Positions 62,614 to 64,000 of a stretch of DNA of 64,000 nucleotides are shown piece by piece. The notes below the pieces were generated by a model. It made no database searches. It was not told the DNA's origin and saw only the letters and a program-made list of their open reading frames with translations. The stretch covers positions 1 to 64,000 of the forward strand of contig CAJTGE010000025.1 in the NCBI GenBank assembly GCA_910575795.1, given 5' to 3'. The DNA comes from Clostridiaceae bacterium (lineage in GTDB: Bacteria > Bacillota > Clostridia > Lachnospirales > Lachnospiraceae). Numbering within the stretch: position 1 is the stretch's first letter; the number at the start of each line of letters is the position of its first letter. The translations under genes were made by a program, and so were the position numbers.

Positions 62614-63612
62614 TCAATAATCAAACTTCCACATATACCGCCGGTATCCCATCGGATGCATTCTCACATCGGCCATGGCCGTAATAAACTGCTTGGACAG
62701 CGGATGGAACAGCAGGGAGTTAAAATATTCCGCCACCCTCTCATCCAGCTCATCCAAACCAAAGTCCCTGGCATCCATAATCCAGTGATGGCCGCCGAAC
62801 TGATTCAGGAACCGTTCCGCCCTCTCGTCCACCGGGCGGGTGCGTCCGATACTCTTAAACAGCAGGATCGCCAGATCCTTCTCACAGGTCTCAAAAGCAC
62901 CGTGGAAATACTCGCCGGAGTGGATGGGCACACAGTGTACGGTCTGCATCTCCTGGAAGAAGCAGAAGGCATCCGAGTAGGAAACCTCCCAGGCAGCGCC
63001 GCTGCTCATCACATTCCATACCTGGTCATCCTTGTAGGTCATACCGAACTTGGCCGCGTCGGCCTTCACGCTCTGGTAAGCCCTGCCATAGACAGCCTCC
63101 AGCTTCTCAAAGCCCTCCAGGGCCATATCATAGGCCGCGTAGTTATCATACTCTTTCAGGAGCCAGAAGGCGATTTTAAGCGCTGTTCCCTGGCTGTTGT
63201 AATGGATCAGGGTGGGATCCTGATACCATTCGTCCGCATGATAATATGTAATATAATAATCCGCCGTCTGAGCCGTCAGTGAATCCGCATAGCCGGACAG
63301 GCCCACTGTGACCGCGCCTCTCTCCTTAGCGGCCTTCAGCGCCTCCACCGTTTCAGCCGTCGCCTTGGTGGACGTTCCGATCACCAGCGTATTCCTGTCA
63401 ATGTTTTTTGGAGTCGCGTGTACAAACTCACTGCTGTTGTAGCCCTGTACCCGGAGCGCGCTCTCCTGATTCAGCAAAAAGCGGGCCGGATAGGAGGAGG
63501 CAAAGGAACCGCCGCAGGCCACAAACACTACCTGCTTCAAGCCGCCGTTTTTATCCAGATCCGATTTCACCCGTTCCATTACGTCAATGACTTCCTGCAT
63601 TCCCTTAATCAT
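62614..63612 (-). CDS. SIS-domain fructosamine deglycase-like protein
   Basis: A 332-residue double-SIS protein of the FrlB/GlmS isomerase-half type. It shows QVVFVACGGSFASSYPARFLL, LVIGTSTKATAETVEALKAAKERGAVTVGLSGYADS, and the later VHCVPIHSGEYFHGAFE with the catalytic-type Glu-His region. FrlB enzymes split phosphorylated fructosamines (for example fructoselysine-6-phosphate) into glucose-6-phosphate and an amino acid. No kinase or permease is visible before the window ends. The start is at MIKGMQ after GAGAGGAAACCTCT. A family B palindrome lies 24 bp upstream. Confidence 0.85.
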   Translation of the reverse strand: MIKGMQEVIDVMERVKSDLDKNGGLKQVVFVACGGSFASSYPARFLLNQESALRVQGYNSSEFVHATPKNIDRNTLVIGTSTKATAETVEALKAAKERGAVTVGLSGYADSLTAQTADYYITYYHADEWYQDPTLIHYNSQGTALKIAFWLLKEYDNYAAYDMALEGFEKLEAVYGRAYQSVKADAAKFGMTYKDDQVWNVMSSGAAWEVSYSDAFCFFQEMQTVHCVPIHSGEYFHGAFETCEKDLAILLFKSIGRTRPVDERAERFLNQFGGHHWIMDARDFGLDELDERVAEYFNSLLFHPLSKQFITAMADVRMHPMGYRRYMWKFDY

Positions 63613-63636
63613 AGAGGTTTCCTCTCTTTCTTTAAT

Positions 63637-63683
63637 TATGCGCTCCCGGAATCCCTCTGGTGCAGAGAGACTCTGAGAGTACA
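63637..63683. repeat. Palindromic element family B, copy 4
   Basis: Read on the minus strand it begins TGTACTCTCAGAGTCTCTCTGC, close to the 1910 element, and ends GGGATTCCGGGAGCGCATA. It is shortened internally and overlaps nothing coding once the SIS start at 63612 is accepted. Confidence 0.7.
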
Positions 63684-63689
63684 CTATTC

Positions 63690-64000
63690 TTACATATCTG
63701 AAGCTGGCTGAAACGATGCCCTCAGCGCCGCTGTAGCCGTCTCATCCACGCTGTAATGAACGCCGTCAAACACAATGGCAACGCCGTACTCCTTTTTTGC
63801 CGCCTGGGGCGACACCTTGCTCTCAACCACGTCCTTCAAAACAAGTTCCGGACTACGCCGGAAGGGATCGCCGTAACCGCCTGCGCCGGGCGTGATGACG
63901 CGGATGATATCCCCCTTTTTAAGCGGTAAGCTGGTCGTCTTGTGTCCCATGCGGGTCACCGTTTTGTCGGCTGCCGCCACCCGGTAAAATGCGCCTGCCG
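63690..64000 (-). CDS. Hydantoinase B/oxoprolinase family protein, C-terminal part, runs off window
   Basis: The frame stays open to base 64000, giving about 103 residues of the C-terminus. PLKKGDIIRVITPGAGGYGDPFRRSPELVLKDVVESKVSPQAAKKEYGV is the characteristic end of HyuB/N-methylhydantoinase B subunits, which with HyuA hydrolyse cyclic amides such as hydantoins or oxoproline using ATP. It lies directly upstream of the SIS gene on the same strand, so the two may share a transcript and pathway. Confidence 0.85.
   Translation of the reverse strand, partial: AGAFYRVAAADKTVTRMGHKTTSLPLKKGDIIRVITPGAGGYGDPFRRSPELVLKDVVESKVSPQAAKKEYGVAIVFDGVHYSVDETATAALRASFQPASDM

Overview
The window reads as a chromosome segment of an anaerobic, endospore-forming member of the Clostridia, most likely Lachnospiraceae. 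The support is a spore-coat type SPOCS/LysM protein, an rpsF-ssb-rpsR ribosomal operon, an F-type ATP synthase with a sodium-type c subunit, a pyrophosphate-type phosphofructokinase, many TRAP transporter and sugar-acid genes, and AGGAGG-type ribosome binding sites. I cannot name the species from sequence alone.

Layout. Bases 1-750 hold the end of an integrated element: the 3' part of a tyrosine recombinase abutting tRNA-Gly(GCC). From 7086 leftwards to 1323 (minus strand) is a glycerophosphodiester-type operon: glycerophosphodiesterase, three TRAP genes, a HAD-IIA phosphatase and the antiterminator GlpP. It has a strong promoter and an intrinsic terminator in the leader, which is the arrangement GlpP is known to control. 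After a secreted DUF6612-like protein, 8367-19702 is a galacturonate/tagaturonate/altronate cluster. Two PfkB kinases, uxaB and uxaA run left; a LacI regulator, a second TRAP transporter and uxaC run right. Two identical operators lie in the divergent control region, and the cluster is bracketed by two 162-bp palindromic elements in the same orientation relative to transcription.

From 20073 come an AEC carrier, a decayed RecG-like regulator, and the complete atp operon on the minus strand (atpZ-I-B-E-F-H-A-G-D-C). At 29380-33694 a PrpR-type sigma-54 activator precedes a consensus -24/-12 promoter, a D-2-hydroxyacid dehydrogenase and a glycerate kinase. Next are PPi-PFK and a nucleotidyltransferase (divergent), a proline-rich protein, an 827-residue membrane-anchored protein, murA, a GtrII-like membrane protein, rpsF-ssb-rpsR, a GNAT acetyltransferase, a DEAD-box helicase with a leader terminator, and a two-component system.

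The right part carries aspartate kinase and signal peptidase I (minus), a DUF3810 membrane protease-like protein, glgB with an unusual basic tail, mscS, an HD hydrolase, cysE coupled to a TtcA-like PP-loop enzyme, the SPOCS/LysM protein, remnants of a DUF3990 gene pair, and a GntR/FrlB-like/hydantoinase-B cluster running off the right edge.

Short nested palindromes are a theme. One family has three copies placed 20-26 nt upstream of start codons inside minus-strand gene strings, and another lies at both ends of the hexuronate cluster. The most interesting candidate systems are the GlpP-attenuated TRAP/phosphodiesterase operon and these palindromic elements. All functional names come from reading protein motifs by eye; no database search was run.
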